13,611 bases of DNA. It comes from Halieaceae bacterium UBA6060. Lineage in GTDB: Bacteria > Pseudomonadota > Gammaproteobacteria > Pseudomonadales > Halieaceae. The notes under the pieces were generated by a model. That model saw nothing but the letters and a program-made list of their open reading frames with translations. It did not search any database and had not been told where the DNA came from. The stretch spans positions 1-13,611 of the forward strand of contig DIYG01000097.1 in NCBI GenBank assembly GCA_002428935.1, read 5' to 3'. Positions 8,027 to 13,611 of the stretch are shown here, piece after piece. A program made the position numbers and the translations under genes. How positions within the stretch are numbered: position 1 is the stretch's first letter; every line of letters starts with the position of its first letter.

Positions 8027-8786
8027 CGTCCTGTGGATCGTCTCGTATCTGTTCGTCGCCCGACTGTTCGTCAGCCAGGCGTTGATACTCATTCAACATG
8101 TGCTGAAGAAATTCGGCAGATACCACGTGACGAATCAATGGCGAAATCTCAAAACGTTCTTCACTGCCGCGAACAATTACCAGGATTCGCTTTTCGATCA
8201 TGCGTTTCAGCGAAGTGACCAGTTGTTTGCGGTCCGAGCGAGTGCTGTTAGTCAAAGGCAAAAACGGGCTCATGCCTGCTTCTACCGTTTCGATATCGAT
8301 AATAATCTTGTGCTCACCCTGGGTTTCGCGGTCCTGAAAATACTTGCGCAACACCAGGATCAGCAGGGTATCGTAAAGAGTCAGCGTTCGACGACTGATC
8401 AGCCTGACGCTCTCGCCATCGTCGTTCTCGTCTTCGGGGTTTTGTGCGTTGGCGATAAACGCGACGCCGTAGCGCTCATCGATGACCAGTCGCAGGTACA
8501 TATTCTCAAGGTGGTTGCGCAGGGCATCCTGGTAGCGGCAGACCAGTTCGAAGATCTCGCCTTTTTTCTGCGCCAACGCCGAACCCTGGCGCAACAGATA
8601 CACCAGCGCGCGGCGGGCTTCGTGCGGTATGGCTGCCGAATGGTCATCGACAGCTGGTACGGATACCGTCGCATCCGCTGACGCCTGCTCAACGCCGTTG
8701 TCCTCATCCACAATTCGCGAATCGGCCTCGACCGTTACGGTCGACTGCGCCTTGATCAGATCGTCGAAGAAGTCCTTCTCGTGCAT
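8019..8786 (-). CDS. jetB: Wadjet protein JetB (DUF4194, MukE-like kite subunit)
   Basis: This 255-residue protein fits DUF4194, the MukE-like winged-helix kite subunit of type I Wadjet that bridges JetA and the JetC head. A low-complexity acidic N-terminal region (about 1-55) precedes the helical core. The core includes RRALVYLLRQGSALAQKKGEIFELV and LISRRTLTLYDTLLILVLRKYFQ, followed by RSDRKQLVTSLKRMIEKRILVIV and FEISPLIRHVVSAE, typical of the family. The C-terminus is strongly acidic (about DDPQDDD). ATG at 8786 follows the jetA stop by 3 nt, with no clear ribosome-binding site of its own, so it probably relies on translation of jetA. Its end overlaps jetC by 8 nt. Identification rests on size, position between jetA and jetC, and recognisable family segments. 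Confidence 0.92.
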   Translation of the reverse strand: MHEKDFFDDLIKAQSTVTVEADSRIVDEDNGVEQASADATVSVPAVDDHSAAIPHEARRALVYLLRQGSALAQKKGEIFELVCRYQDALRNHLENMYLRLVIDERYGVAFIANAQNPEDENDDGESVRLISRRTLTLYDTLLILVLRKYFQDRETQGEHKIIIDIETVEAGMSPFLPLTNSTRSDRKQLVTSLKRMIEKRILVIVRGSEERFEISPLIRHVVSAEFLQHMLNEYQRLADEQSGDEQIRDDPQDDD

Positions 8787-8789
8787 AGG

Positions 8790-10250
8790 CTACAGTGTCA
8801 GCTCGTCGATGTTTGCGGGAAACAAATCGGCGCTCATCAGGAGACCGGGAATCGAGGCTCGAATCCGCGAACCCTGTTTATCGTGGACTTCGACCAGTTC
8901 AGTGGTGTTGAGGTCCGTCGCGTGAACGGCCCGGGCCACCCTCATGCAAGCAACCAGTTCCTCCAGCCCCGCCTGTAGCGGCTGGTGTCGGGATAACGCG
9001 GAAATCGTCATCGGACCATGTCGGCGCAGGGCATCCAGGGTACGCTCGGCGACTCGGCGGATCTGTACCGCCTCCAAACTGTCGAGCATTTCCATACTTG
9101 GCTCGCGGCGATTGGCCTGCTCCTCGACGCCAGAAGTATCCAGGTTTTCGTCGGGCTGACGCAGATTCAGGCTTTCGGGGGACCGAATTCCGGGTACTCC
9201 AACCTGCAGCTCCAGCCGGGTTCGGGTCTTCAAATCACAGCCGTTTTCGCGCAGAGCGATGGCGCTGCGTTCCAGCTCGGACAACAGGCGCGTCACCGCA
9301 CGGTTTTCCTGCGCGGCGCCACTTTCAATATACCCGCGCAAGCCCTCTTCAGTGCGCCGACGAATGCGGAATACGCGCTCGCTCTCGCGTGATAATTCGC
9401 GCATCAGCCGGGCAAGGAACTGGCGTTGCGCGGGATTGAGGTGATGGGCTACCGGCAGACTGAGGATACCACGTAACTGATCGCTGAATTCGGCTGAGCG
9501 GTTCTGGTCACACAGCAGCTGAAAAAAGCCTTCGAACGCACTGCCCGCATCAGTATTCGCGAGCAGAATCTCCTTCTCCATCAGTTCGAGCAACACGTTT
9601 CCGCGGGTGGAATCACCTTCGATGATCTGGATTCTTAGATCCTTGTCAATGCGTCGAATATCATCCTCCACACGGCGAAAATCACCAGTCAGTACTGACG
9701 CCAGTTGATAGATCTCGCGTATGCGCTCACGCTGCTCGGCTTCACTGAGCTCCACGCTCACACCCGCATGCAGTTCGTCGATACTGCGCTGGATTTCACG
9801 CTTTTGTTGCTCAAGCTGGGCGGCGCGCTCATCGAGATCCGGGTTGACCGCAACGGCGAAATCGCGCACGGCATCCTGCACGATTCGAAGATGAGAAGCG
9901 GAGGTACCGGCAGCCGGTTCATCGAGTGTCCGGCAGAATCGTAACGCGGTTTCACTGGCGTCGGTTTTACTCAGCATATCGTCCATTTCGCGCAGCCAGC
10001 CTGTGCGTATCCACTGGTTCAGGTAGGTTCCCGCGCCGCTTTCGCTTGACCAGTAGCCCAGCTCCCGGCCACGCTCCAACTCCGTATCCAGCGCGATGCG
10101 CGCCCGGGCAAAAGGCACTTCATTTTCCTCCGCAAACAAATCGGCAATGAAGGCGAGAATGATGGGGGCATTGTCCGCACGCAACAGTTTCCAGGTCGCG
10201 TGTTCATCCTGTAAACGGCGAAACCTGGCCTGCCAGCCGGAAAAATTCAC
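8790..10250 (-). CDS. jetA: Wadjet protein JetA (DUF3375, MukF-like kleisin)
   Basis: This 486-residue protein is the DUF3375 kleisin of type I Wadjet, which closes the JetC ring and binds JetB. The N-terminal segment (about residues 8-45: FRRLQDEHATWKLLRADNAP, then ILAFIADLF) is characteristic of DUF3375. A winged-helix-like region includes YLNQWIRTGWLRE. Long charged helices in the middle (LDERAAQLEQQKREIQRSIDE, SEAEQRERIREIYQLASVLTGDFRRVEDDIRRIDKDLR) suit kleisin coiled coils, and the C-terminus has a second helix-turn segment near HGPMTISALSRHQPLQAGLEEL. The start is GTG at 10250, with GAGGG at 10259-10255 only 4 nt away. It is first of the four jet genes, 91 bp downstream of the antitoxin gene on the same strand. 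No break is seen. Confidence 0.93.
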   Translation of the reverse strand: MNFSGWQARFRRLQDEHATWKLLRADNAPIILAFIADLFAEENEVPFARARIALDTELERGRELGYWSSESGAGTYLNQWIRTGWLREMDDMLSKTDASETALRFCRTLDEPAAGTSASHLRIVQDAVRDFAVAVNPDLDERAAQLEQQKREIQRSIDELHAGVSVELSEAEQRERIREIYQLASVLTGDFRRVEDDIRRIDKDLRIQIIEGDSTRGNVLLELMEKEILLANTDAGSAFEGFFQLLCDQNRSAEFSDQLRGILSLPVAHHLNPAQRQFLARLMRELSRESERVFRIRRRTEEGLRGYIESGAAQENRAVTRLLSELERSAIALRENGCDLKTRTRLELQVGVPGIRSPESLNLRQPDENLDTSGVEEQANRREPSMEMLDSLEAVQIRRVAERTLDALRRHGPMTISALSRHQPLQAGLEELVACMRVARAVHATDLNTTELVEVHDKQGSRIRASIPGLLMSADLFPANIDELTL

Positions 10251-10341
10251 CAGACCCTCATATACAGTGTTGCGAACTGTTCACAACGTTCACTCGCATT
10301 CGCTCCTATACTGATCATCAGACAAACAGATGCCTCATAGC
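10251..10341 (-). promoter_or_regulatory. Spacer between antitoxin gene and jetA, candidate jet promoter/operator region
   Basis: This 91-bp spacer carries no terminator-like hairpin, so read-through from the toxin-antitoxin genes is possible. On the minus strand TTGTGA (10286-10281), a 16-bp gap and TATATG (10264-10259) make a weak sigma70-like pair; start of transcription would then fall almost at the GTG of jetA, giving a near-leaderless message. A short direct repeat, GTTCAC (10279-10284 and 10288-10293 on the plus strand), overlaps the putative -35, and CTGAT/ATCAG arms lie at 10311-10321. These could be regulator sites, but no factor can be assigned. Confidence 0.3.
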
Positions 10342-10623
10342 TTAAACTGCGAGCTCGATCCTGATGTTCTTACCCAGCGCTCTGGCTGCGCGTTCGAGGG
10401 TCAGCAGCGTCACTGAAGGATTCTCAGGGTCGAGCAACCGCTCCAACGCAGAACGGCTGGTATTCATACGCCTCGCCAGTTGAGTCTTGTTGAGTTTCTG
10501 CGCCTTCATCAATTCCTCGAGTTGAAAAGCAAGCACACGTTTAACAGCAATAGCTTCCGCTTCCGCAAGCACACCTTCCTCTTCCAGAAAATCATCGAAG
10601 TTACTGCCAATGTGTTTACTCAT
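10342..10623 (-). CDS. XRE-family antitoxin (HigA-like)
   Basis: This 93-residue DNA-binding antitoxin is paired with the RelE/HigB-like toxin encoded just upstream. Residues 1-40 (FDDFLEEEGVLAEAEAIAVKRVLAFQLEELM) are typical of the XRE antitoxins paired with Gp49-like toxins. Residues 44-85 form a helix-turn-helix (LNKTQLARRMNTSRSALERLLDP, then a VTLLTLERAARALG segment). The frame extends up to 10707, but the ATG at 10623 is chosen. It lies one base after the toxin stop and is preceded at 7 nt by GGAG, and the protein then begins MSKHIGSNFDDFL as in the family. Toxin-first order with the antitoxin second is the higBA arrangement. By analogy it would neutralise the toxin and, with it, repress their shared promoter at the palindrome near 10979-10994. 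Confidence 0.92.
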   Translation of the reverse strand: MSKHIGSNFDDFLEEEGVLAEAEAIAVKRVLAFQLEELMKAQKLNKTQLARRMNTSRSALERLLDPENPSVTLLTLERAARALGKNIRIELAV

Positions 10624-10624
10624 G

Positions 10625-10957
10625 TCATTTCTCCAGGTTGGCTCTGCGGTCTTTAGCCAATTGCAAATCGGCTTGTGGTGTCTTCTGGGACTTCTTAATG
10701 AAGCCATGCAGCAAAATCATCTTTTCACCGTTTACTGTAAACAAAATTCGAGCAATGCGTTGATCAAGCCGACATCTGACTTCCCATAGTCCGGGCTCCA
10801 TTTTTCGCACCACCGGCATCCCGATAGGCCAGCCATATTGAACGGTTTTAATATCGCCACCGATTATTCTTTTGTCCTGTTTGCTCAGATCCTGCAACCA
10901 CGCGCGAACCGGTTCATTTCCCGATTCCGTTCGGTAAAAAACCACTTCAAGAGGCAT
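10625..10957 (-). CDS. RelE/HigB-superfamily toxin (phage-derived Gp49-like)
   Basis: This 110-residue basic protein has the layout of Gp49-like/HigB toxins of the RelE superfamily, ribosome-dependent mRNA interferases. It opens MPLEVVFYRTESGNEPVRAW, followed by LSKQDKRIIGGDIKTVQYGWPIGMPVVRKMEPGLWEVR. The beta-strand core is RIARILFTVNGEKMILLHGFIKKSQKTP, and the basic tail is ADLQLAKDRRANLEK. The GLWEVR and LHGFIKKSQKTP segments are hallmarks of the family. ATG at 10957 has no strong ribosome-binding site. The leader would be short if the candidate promoter at 11003-10976 is right. One base separates its stop from the antitoxin start, and the antitoxin ribosome-binding site lies within its last codons. 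All conserved segments are present, so it is probably active. In an island it could act as an addiction module that stabilises the neighbouring jet operon. Confidence 0.92.
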   Translation of the reverse strand: MPLEVVFYRTESGNEPVRAWLQDLSKQDKRIIGGDIKTVQYGWPIGMPVVRKMEPGLWEVRCRLDQRIARILFTVNGEKMILLHGFIKKSQKTPQADLQLAKDRRANLEK

Positions 10958-10975
10958 ATCGGCATCTATGTGAAA

Positions 10976-11003
10976 AATGTACCATATTTGGTACGCTTTG
11001 CAA
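10976..11003 (-). promoter_or_regulatory. Candidate promoter and palindromic operator of the toxin-antitoxin operon
   Basis: On the minus strand TTGCAA (11003-10998), a 16-bp spacer and TACATT (10981-10976) form a plausible sigma70-type promoter 19 bp before the toxin start codon. Within it, GTACCA (10979-10984) and TGGTAC (10989-10994) form an inverted repeat with a 4-bp centre. This is the usual size and place for binding of an XRE antitoxin that represses its own operon. The palindrome is seen directly; promoter use and the binding factor are inferred. Confidence 0.5.
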
Positions 11004-11130
11004 GCCTTTGATTATGAACGCCAGAAATCTGAGAACAAACAACTATGCCGCCCAGAGAGGGAGGAAAGTGATGTGGATGCGTTCCTGGCCCTACGAATGC
11101 CTGATCCAGGTGACTCGTACTTGGTCACTA

Positions 11131-11165
11131 ATACCATGACGGATGTGACATCCATGGCATGGTAT
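11131..11165. repeat. Composite inverted repeat built from ATACCATG
   Basis: ATACCATG (11131-11138) is mirrored by CATGGTAT (11158-11165), and GGATGT/ACATCC lies inside at 11141-11152. The two halves match apart from a 2-base bulge and one mismatch. The outer arms are the same octamer repeated elsewhere at both island ends, so this may be an inverted pair of the same protein-binding site rather than an RNA hairpin. Confidence 0.55.
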
Positions 11166-11195
11166 TGGATCACAGCGCTAATTATGAGTGCGGCG

Positions 11196-11215
11196 ATACC
11201 ATGAGCTATACCATT
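11196..11215 (+). repeat. Paired ATACCAT direct repeats inside the right end (candidate arm-type sites)
   Basis: ATACCATG at 11196-11203 is followed by ATACCATT at 11208-11215, start-to-start distance 12 bp. Spacing and orientation equal those of the left-end pair (3226-3245). The pair lies 133 bp inside the guaA-proximal att copy. Probable integrase arm-type or excisionase sites, by inference. Confidence 0.6.
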
Positions 11216-11299
11216 GAAAATCAGAAAGAACTGCTTACCGAAGCCTGTCAGTGCCAGATGCTGCTAGACGGAAATGAGGATAAGTTACTGGATTTGTGA
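11201..11299 (+). CDS. Possible 32-residue small ORF or gene remnant
   Basis: ATG at 11201 to TGA at 11297-11299 reads MSYTIENQKELLTEACQCQM and twelve more residues ending DKLLDL. It is the only short frame here that looks protein-like (hydrophilic, helix-forming, no rare stretch). It lacks a good ribosome-binding site, and its start codon lies inside the ATACCATG repeat. No family is recognised. It may be the start of a gene truncated by the island end, or chance. Confidence 0.2.
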   Translation: MSYTIENQKELLTEACQCQMLLDGNEDKLLDL

Positions 11300-11348
11300 G
11301 AATACTGCGTCTTGATGCCTACAGTTGCCAGCAAGTGCCAGATCTGCC

Positions 11349-11366
11349 CTACTCCCACTCAATCGT
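11349..11366. repeat. guaA-proximal att-like direct repeat
   Basis: CTACTCCCACTCAATCGT forms the last six codons of guaA (minus strand ACG ATT GAG TGG GAG TAG). It is the direct-repeat partner of 3153-3170, with an uninterrupted shared core TCCCACTC. Known guaA-integrating islands use this same 3' end as their attachment site. Confidence 0.82.
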
Positions 11367-12923
11367 CGCCGGCGGTTTACCACTGATATCGTAGGTCACC
11401 CTCGAGATACCGCTGATCTCGTTGATGATCCTATTGGAAACAGTCTCAAGCAACTCGTAGGGTAGATGAGCCCAGCGGGCGGTCATGAAATCGACGGTCT
11501 GCACGGCCCGAAGGGCAATCACGTACTCGTAGCGTCGCGCATCGCCGACCACACCAACGGATTTCACCGGCAGGAATACGGCAAAGGCCTGACTGGTTTG
11601 TTCGTACCAACCAGATGCCCTCAGCTCTTCTATGTAGATGGCATCGGCAAGGCGCAGCAGATCCGCATAGGTCTCCTTTACCTCACCCAGAATGCGAACA
11701 CCGAGACCCGGCCCCGGGAAGGGATGCCGGAAGACCATGTCGTGAGGTAACCCCAGCTCCAGGCCAATCTGACGCACCTCGTCTTTAAACAGCTCGCGGA
11801 GAGGCTCCACCAACTCCAGGGCCATATCCTCGGGCAACCCGCCTACATTGTGGTGAGACTTGATCACGTGGGCCTTACCCGTCTTGGCACCGGCAGATTC
11901 GATGACGTCGGGATAGATCGTGCCCTGAGCGAGCCAGCGCACCCCTTCGATCTTCGCCGCTTCCGTGTCGAAGACCTCGATAAACGTGTTGCCGATTATC
12001 TTGCGCTTCTGCTCGGGGTCCGTAACACCCTCCAGGCGATCCAGGAACGCTTTCTGCGCATCGGCCCGAATCACTCGCACACCCATATTGCGAGAAAACA
12101 TTTCCATGACCTGATCGCCCTCATGCAGACGCAGCAGACCATTGTCAACAAACACGCAGGTAAGCTGATCGCCGATAGCGCGGTGAAGCAGTGCCGCAAC
12201 CACCGAAGAGTCGACGCCGCCAGAAAGACCCAAAAGCACGTGGTCCTCGCCCACGGTTTCACGCACGCGCTGGATTGCGTCCTCGACGATACGGGCGGGG
12301 GTCCACAAGGCCTCGCAGGCGCAGATTTCCAATACAAAGCGTTCCAGCACCCGCTTACCCTGGAGCGTGTGAGTTACTTCCGGGTGAAACTGAATGCCAA
12401 ACCACGGCTTTTCCCGATGAGCCATCGCGGCAATGGGACAGGAATCGGTCTCGGCAACGCAGTCGAAATTCTCGGGCAACGCCGTCACCTTGTCCCCGTG
12501 ACTCATCCAAACATCGAGAAGACCAAGGCCGTCGTCAGCGAGATGATCCCGTATATCGTGGAGCAAGCGATCAGTGCCCCGGCTGCGAATCTGCGCATAT
12601 CCAAACTCGCTGGTTGCGGAGCCCTGCACTGCCCCACCCAGCTGCTCTGCCATGGTTTGCATGCCGTAGCAGATCCCCAGGATGGGCCAGGCCCCCTCAA
12701 ACAATACTTCGGGAGCGCGGGGAGAGCCTTCTTCCGTAACGGACTCTGGCCCGCCCGAAAGAATAATGCCGCTGGGCGCGAAGGCCTCGATGTCTTCTCG
12801 GGGCATGTCCCAGGCGCGAATTTCCGAGTACACCCCGATCTCGCGTACCCGGCGGGCGATGAGTTGCGTGTATTGAGAACCAAAATCCAGGATAAGGATT
12901 TTACTGGCGTGAATATCCGTCAT
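11349..12923 (-). CDS. guaA: GMP synthase (glutamine-hydrolysing)
   Basis: GuaA converts XMP, ATP and glutamine to GMP in the cytoplasm, the last step of guanine nucleotide synthesis. The 524-residue protein is full length. The class I glutamine amidotransferase domain (about 8-200) has its nucleophile in ILGICYGMQ (Cys85) and the His180/Glu182 pair in FHPEVTHT. The ATP pyrophosphatase domain carries the P-loop LSGGVDSS (233-240), and the dimerisation domain ends SGKPPATIEWE. ATG at 12923 is preceded by AAAGAG (12935-12930) at 6 nt. It lies 44 bp downstream of guaB and is surely co-transcribed with it. The C-terminus is intact although an island starts at its last codons, as expected for an integration site that restores the gene end. 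Confidence 0.99.
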   Translation of the reverse strand: MTDIHASKILILDFGSQYTQLIARRVREIGVYSEIRAWDMPREDIEAFAPSGIILSGGPESVTEEGSPRAPEVLFEGAWPILGICYGMQTMAEQLGGAVQGSATSEFGYAQIRSRGTDRLLHDIRDHLADDGLGLLDVWMSHGDKVTALPENFDCVAETDSCPIAAMAHREKPWFGIQFHPEVTHTLQGKRVLERFVLEICACEALWTPARIVEDAIQRVRETVGEDHVLLGLSGGVDSSVVAALLHRAIGDQLTCVFVDNGLLRLHEGDQVMEMFSRNMGVRVIRADAQKAFLDRLEGVTDPEQKRKIIGNTFIEVFDTEAAKIEGVRWLAQGTIYPDVIESAGAKTGKAHVIKSHHNVGGLPEDMALELVEPLRELFKDEVRQIGLELGLPHDMVFRHPFPGPGLGVRILGEVKETYADLLRLADAIYIEELRASGWYEQTSQAFAVFLPVKSVGVVGDARRYEYVIALRAVQTVDFMTARWAHLPYELLETVSNRIINEISGISRVTYDISGKPPATIEWE

Positions 12924-12940
12924 GGGAGACTCTTTGTGGG

Positions 12941-12959
12941 GCGGCGGGGTTGCCGCCGC
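12941..12959. other. GC stem-loop in the guaB-guaA intercistronic gap
   Basis: GCGGCGG (12941-12947) pairs with CCGCCGC (12953-12959) around a 5-nt loop, within the 44-bp gap and ending 17 bp before the guaA start. In the transcript it would sit just before the ribosome-binding region. There is no T-run on the sense strand, so it is unlikely to terminate transcription fully; it could adjust the guaA to guaB ratio through partial termination or RNA stability. Confidence 0.4.
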
Positions 12960-12967
12960 GGTAACTA

Positions 12968-13611
12968 TCAGCTCACGGGGTAGTTGGGCGCCTCTTTGGT
13001 GATAGAGACATCGTGAACGTGGGACTCGGACATACCTGCTGCCGTGACCCGAACGAAGCGTGGCCGCGTTCGCATGGTCTCGATATCAGCGCTACCCGTA
13101 TACCCCATGGACGAGCGCAAACCGCCCATGAGCTGATGAATGATGGCGGAAGCGGGTCCTTTGTAAGGCACGCGCCCTTCGATCCCTTCCGGTACCAGCT
13201 TTTCTGTGCCCTGACTTGCGTCCTGGAAGTATCGATCCGAGGAGCCCTGACTGGACGCCATGGCTCCCAGGGAACCCATACCCCGATAGGACTTGTAGGT
13301 CCTGCCCTGGTACAGCTCGACCTCGCCGGGCGCCTCTTCCGTACCTGCAAACATACTGCCCATCATAATGGCGTGGGCGCCGGCAACCACCGCCTTGGCG
13401 ATGTCCCCTGAAAATCGGATACCCCCATCGGCAATCACCGGTACATCGTATTCCTTCAGCGCTGCCACCGCGTCGGCCACCGCGGTGATTTGCGGCACGC
13501 CTATCCCCGTGACGATGCGCGTAGTGCAGATAGAACCAGGCCCGATACCCACCTTCACACCATCGGCACCGGCTTCGGCCAGCGCTCGCGCGGCCTCTCC
13601 CGTGGCAACAT
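12968..13611 (-). CDS. guaB: Inosine-5'-monophosphate dehydrogenase, 5' part cut by window
   Basis: GuaB oxidises IMP to XMP with NAD, the committed step to guanine nucleotides, and supplies the substrate of the adjacent guaA. The frame is open from the right edge (VATGEAARALAEAGADGVKV) to TGA at 12970-12968. The 213 visible residues are the C-terminal part of an enzyme usually near 490 residues long. The catalytic loop GPGSICTTR with its Cys is present, as are the phosphate-binding segments VIADGGIRFSGD and MMGSMFAGTEEAPGE, the mobile flap (SYRGMGSLGAM) and the Glu-containing GRVPYKG segment. The C-terminus ITKEAPNYPVS is normal. The start and the CBS domains lie outside the window. Confidence 0.98.
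   Translation of the reverse strand, partial: VATGEAARALAEAGADGVKVGIGPGSICTTRIVTGIGVPQITAVADAVAALKEYDVPVIADGGIRFSGDIAKAVVAGAHAIMMGSMFAGTEEAPGEVELYQGRTYKSYRGMGSLGAMASSQGSSDRYFQDASQGTEKLVPEGIEGRVPYKGPASAIIHQLMGGLRSSMGYTGSADIETMRTRPRFVRVTAAGMSESHVHDVSITKEAPNYPVS

Larger units (their letters stand above)
10958..11348. other. Right end of the island, 391 bp with no firm gene
   Basis: This region lies between the toxin start and the guaA stop. It holds the toxin-antitoxin promoter, an inverted repeat GTGAC (11110-11114) with GTCAC (11124-11128), the composite palindrome 11131-11165, the ATACCATG pair 11196-11215 and a possible 32-codon frame (11201-11299). A 75-codon plus-strand frame (10977-11204) has no recognisable family and overlaps all the repeats. 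The density of short repeats next to the attachment site fits a recombination-protein binding region better than a coding one. Confidence 0.55.
3153..11366. mobile_element. Integrase-less att-flanked island at the 3' end of guaA carrying Wadjet and a toxin-antitoxin pair
   Basis: The block is bounded by 18-bp direct repeats that both encode the last six codons of guaA (3153-3170 and 11349-11366). All six clear genes inside are on the minus strand: toxin, antitoxin, jetA, jetB, jetC, jetD. A markedly AT-rich stretch lies just inside the left end (18 G/C in the 70 bases 3171-3240). Copies of ATACCATG lie inside both ends. The 3' end of guaA is an established integration site for tyrosine-recombinase islands, which duplicate the end of the gene and leave the protein intact, as here. 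No integrase, excisionase, relaxase or transposase is encoded. The arrangement is that of a cis-mobilizable or decayed island. Precise recombination between the repeats would release an 8196-bp circle. Boundaries are read directly from the sequence; mobility is inferred. Confidence 0.8.

Noticed and set aside
8027..8092. Upstream extension of jetC by 22 codons
   Set aside because: Lies wholly inside jetB in another frame, has no ribosome-binding site, and the 8-nt overlap start at 8026 matches the jetC-jetD junction.
10624..10707. Upstream extension of the antitoxin by 28 codons
   Set aside because: Would overlap the toxin gene deeply; the ATG at 10623 has a well-placed GGAG and gives a normal family N-terminus.
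10977..11204. 75-codon plus-strand frame near the right end of the island
   Set aside because: Starts inside the toxin-antitoxin operator, overlaps the recombination-type repeats and has no recognisable similarity.
11850..12983. 377-codon plus-strand open frame opposite guaA
   Set aside because: It lies antisense to the certain guaA gene, in GC-rich sequence where antisense frames stay open; the translation resembles no family.
1..13611. CRISPR arrays, tRNA/rRNA genes, insertion sequences or an integrase gene
   Set aside because: None seen: no regularly spaced long repeats, no cloverleaf or rRNA sequence, and no transposase or tyrosine/serine recombinase motif in any substantial frame.

Overview
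The window looks like part of a gammaproteobacterial chromosome. The guaB-guaA pair (IMP dehydrogenase, GMP synthase) lies in the usual order on the minus strand, and a large BNR/Asp-box repeat protein converges on it from the left. The combination would suit a marine gammaproteobacterium, for example of the Halieaceae/Cellvibrionales type. That placement is an impression from protein flavour, not a measurement.

Layout: 1-3068 (+) is the BNR-repeat protein, cut at the left edge. 3153-11366 is an inserted block of about 8.2 kb in which every gene is on the minus strand. Reading in the direction of transcription, it carries a HigB/Gp49-like toxin and XRE antitoxin (10957-10342), then jetA, jetB, jetC and jetD (10250-3406). 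11349-12923 (-) is guaA and 12968-13611 (-) is guaB, cut at the right edge.

The four-gene cluster is a complete type I Wadjet system. JetA is a DUF3375 protein, JetB a DUF4194 protein, JetC an SMC/MukB-like ATPase and JetD a DUF3322/DUF2220 Toprim nuclease. Wadjet systems are known to recognise small circular DNA such as plasmids by loop extrusion and then cleave it. Overlapping or nearly abutting genes indicate one tightly coupled operon, with the toxin-antitoxin pair 91 bp upstream on the same strand.

The main discovery is the structure of the block. The last six codons of guaA (T-I-E-W-E-stop, 11349-11366) are duplicated as a direct repeat at 3153-3170. Of 18 bases 15 are identical, and all three differences are synonymous third-position changes. 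The 3' end of guaA is a known integration site for tyrosine-recombinase genomic islands, so these repeats look like attL and attR. Just inside both ends lie copies of ATACCATG, including on each side a pair spaced exactly 12 bp apart, as expected for integrase arm-type or excisionase sites. No integrase, excisionase or mobilisation gene is present. The block therefore has the architecture of a compact, integrase-less, att-flanked element (like the cis-mobilizable elements known as CIMEs) carrying anti-plasmid defence plus a stabilising toxin-antitoxin pair. It could move in trans with the integrase of another guaA-type island, or it could be a decayed island that still has its ends.
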